From the NCBI RefSeq assembly GCF_905163445.1, contig NC_053190.1, positions 2,234,501 to 2,298,500 on the forward strand: a stretch of DNA of 64,000 bases. The letters run 5' to 3'. Numbering within the stretch: the stretch's first letter is position 1; the number at the start of each line of letters is the position of its first letter. The notes beneath the pieces were generated by a model. The model saw only the letters and a list, made by a program, of their open reading frames with translations, did no database searches and had not been told where the DNA came from. Both the position numbers and the translations under genes were made by a program. Positions 63,520 through 64,000 of the stretch are shown here, one piece after another. The DNA comes from Pararge aegeria. Taxonomy: Eukaryota; Arthropoda; Insecta; Lepidoptera; Nymphalidae.

Positions 63520-64000
63520 TGACAGTGTACAATTTCCACTGTGTGTCTGATTTAATCCATCCAATTGATTAATCAAATTAAACATTATAACATAACTTAA
63601 AATGGAGATTAACGACGATAGTTTATATGCAAAGTTACTGAGGAGTGTTGATCTCACATCGACCCCACACGAAGTGTACGGGGTGTGCTAGCATTTCGTC
63701 TTAGTTGAAAGTTGCCAAAGAGCGAGTCACTGAGCTGCAGGACACCCGCGGAAGAAGACGTTCATCATTTGACACCGTAAATGATAAGAAACGATGGACG
63801 ATTTTTTAAATTGCGATTACGTAATGAGTATCGAAATTGGATATAAATAAAATTCATTTTAAATTGTATAAATGTATCTTTTATTTATAATAATTTTAAA
63901 TTTATAGATTAAATTTCGTGTAATACTTTCAGATTCAATATAACATTCAGAATCCGAATCAGAAATATTGTATTCGAATCATATTGGAAGAAGCAATTTT
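63520..64000. other. No feature recognised
   Basis: GC rises around 63650-63780 (GACCCCACACGAAGTG, GACACCCGCGGAAGAAGACG), but no frame, repeat or splice pair is clear. AT-rich to the end. Confidence 0.35.

Overview
The window reads as non-coding DNA from a moth or butterfly (Lepidoptera), probably a nymphalid butterfly. The order-level call rests on AT-rich sequence packed with interspersed families I recognise as lepidopteran: several tRNA-derived SINEs, Helitron-like elements ending in CTAG, CR1/Daphne-type and RTE-type LINE 3' ends, and a hAT MITE. No bacterial gene organisation is present, and almost every long ORF is a chance frame or lies inside a repeat. The family-level guess is inference.

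Host signal is sparse, and all of it is on the + strand. Near 5788 a branch-like CTAAT, a pyrimidine tract and CAG are joined directly to GTAAGT with no exon between, as in a Drosophila-type recursive splice site. At 61951-62025 lies an excellent candidate 75-nt exon: a long pyrimidine tract ending in TTTTAG, an open phase-0 frame of 25 codons with three cysteines and an N-V-T sequon, and an AAG|GTAAAC donor. The simplest reading is that most of the window is one or more very long introns of an unidentified + strand gene. A second, weaker exon candidate starts at 9571. CpG-rich, promoter-like patches lie near 16.2-16.5, 43.0-43.2 and 55.0-55.3 kb.

Mobile elements dominate. SINE-A (A box TGGCGCAGTGGG, B box GGTTCGATTCCC) has about 16 copies; SINE-B (head AGCGGTGATAGCCCAGTGGG) about 15; SINE-C (head GACGACCTCCCTGG) five clear copies plus fragments; SINE-D two clear copies plus a fragment. 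LINE-D is a CR1/Daphne-like element; its longest copy (48033 to about 50690, minus) keeps the endonuclease tail and the whole reverse transcriptase, broken by only a few frameshifts. LINE-E is a related family seen only as 3' ends that keep the last reverse-transcriptase codons. RTE-type 3' ends and one RTE reverse-transcriptase remnant (about 23.4-23.8 kb) are also present.

Three structured elements stand out. At 26587-27627 (minus) a Ty3/Gypsy element has lost nearly all of gag-pol but keeps LTRs with a single difference, a primer-binding site, a polypurine tract and the integrase GPY/F tail. At 43815-44007 a hAT MITE has an exact 8-bp target duplication. A foldback family (2.7, 3.7-4.3, 12.66-12.95 and 47.1 kb) carries, in its centre, a hairpin resembling a hammerhead ribozyme core (CTGAGGA, stem, GAAAC); one copy sits inside a SINE-A with a 13-bp target duplication. 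Several near-perfect short hairpins elsewhere are not explained by these families.

All calls are by eye. Element boundaries are approximate unless a target duplication fixes them, and family names (CR1/Daphne, RTE, Helitron, hAT) are by motif, not by database search.
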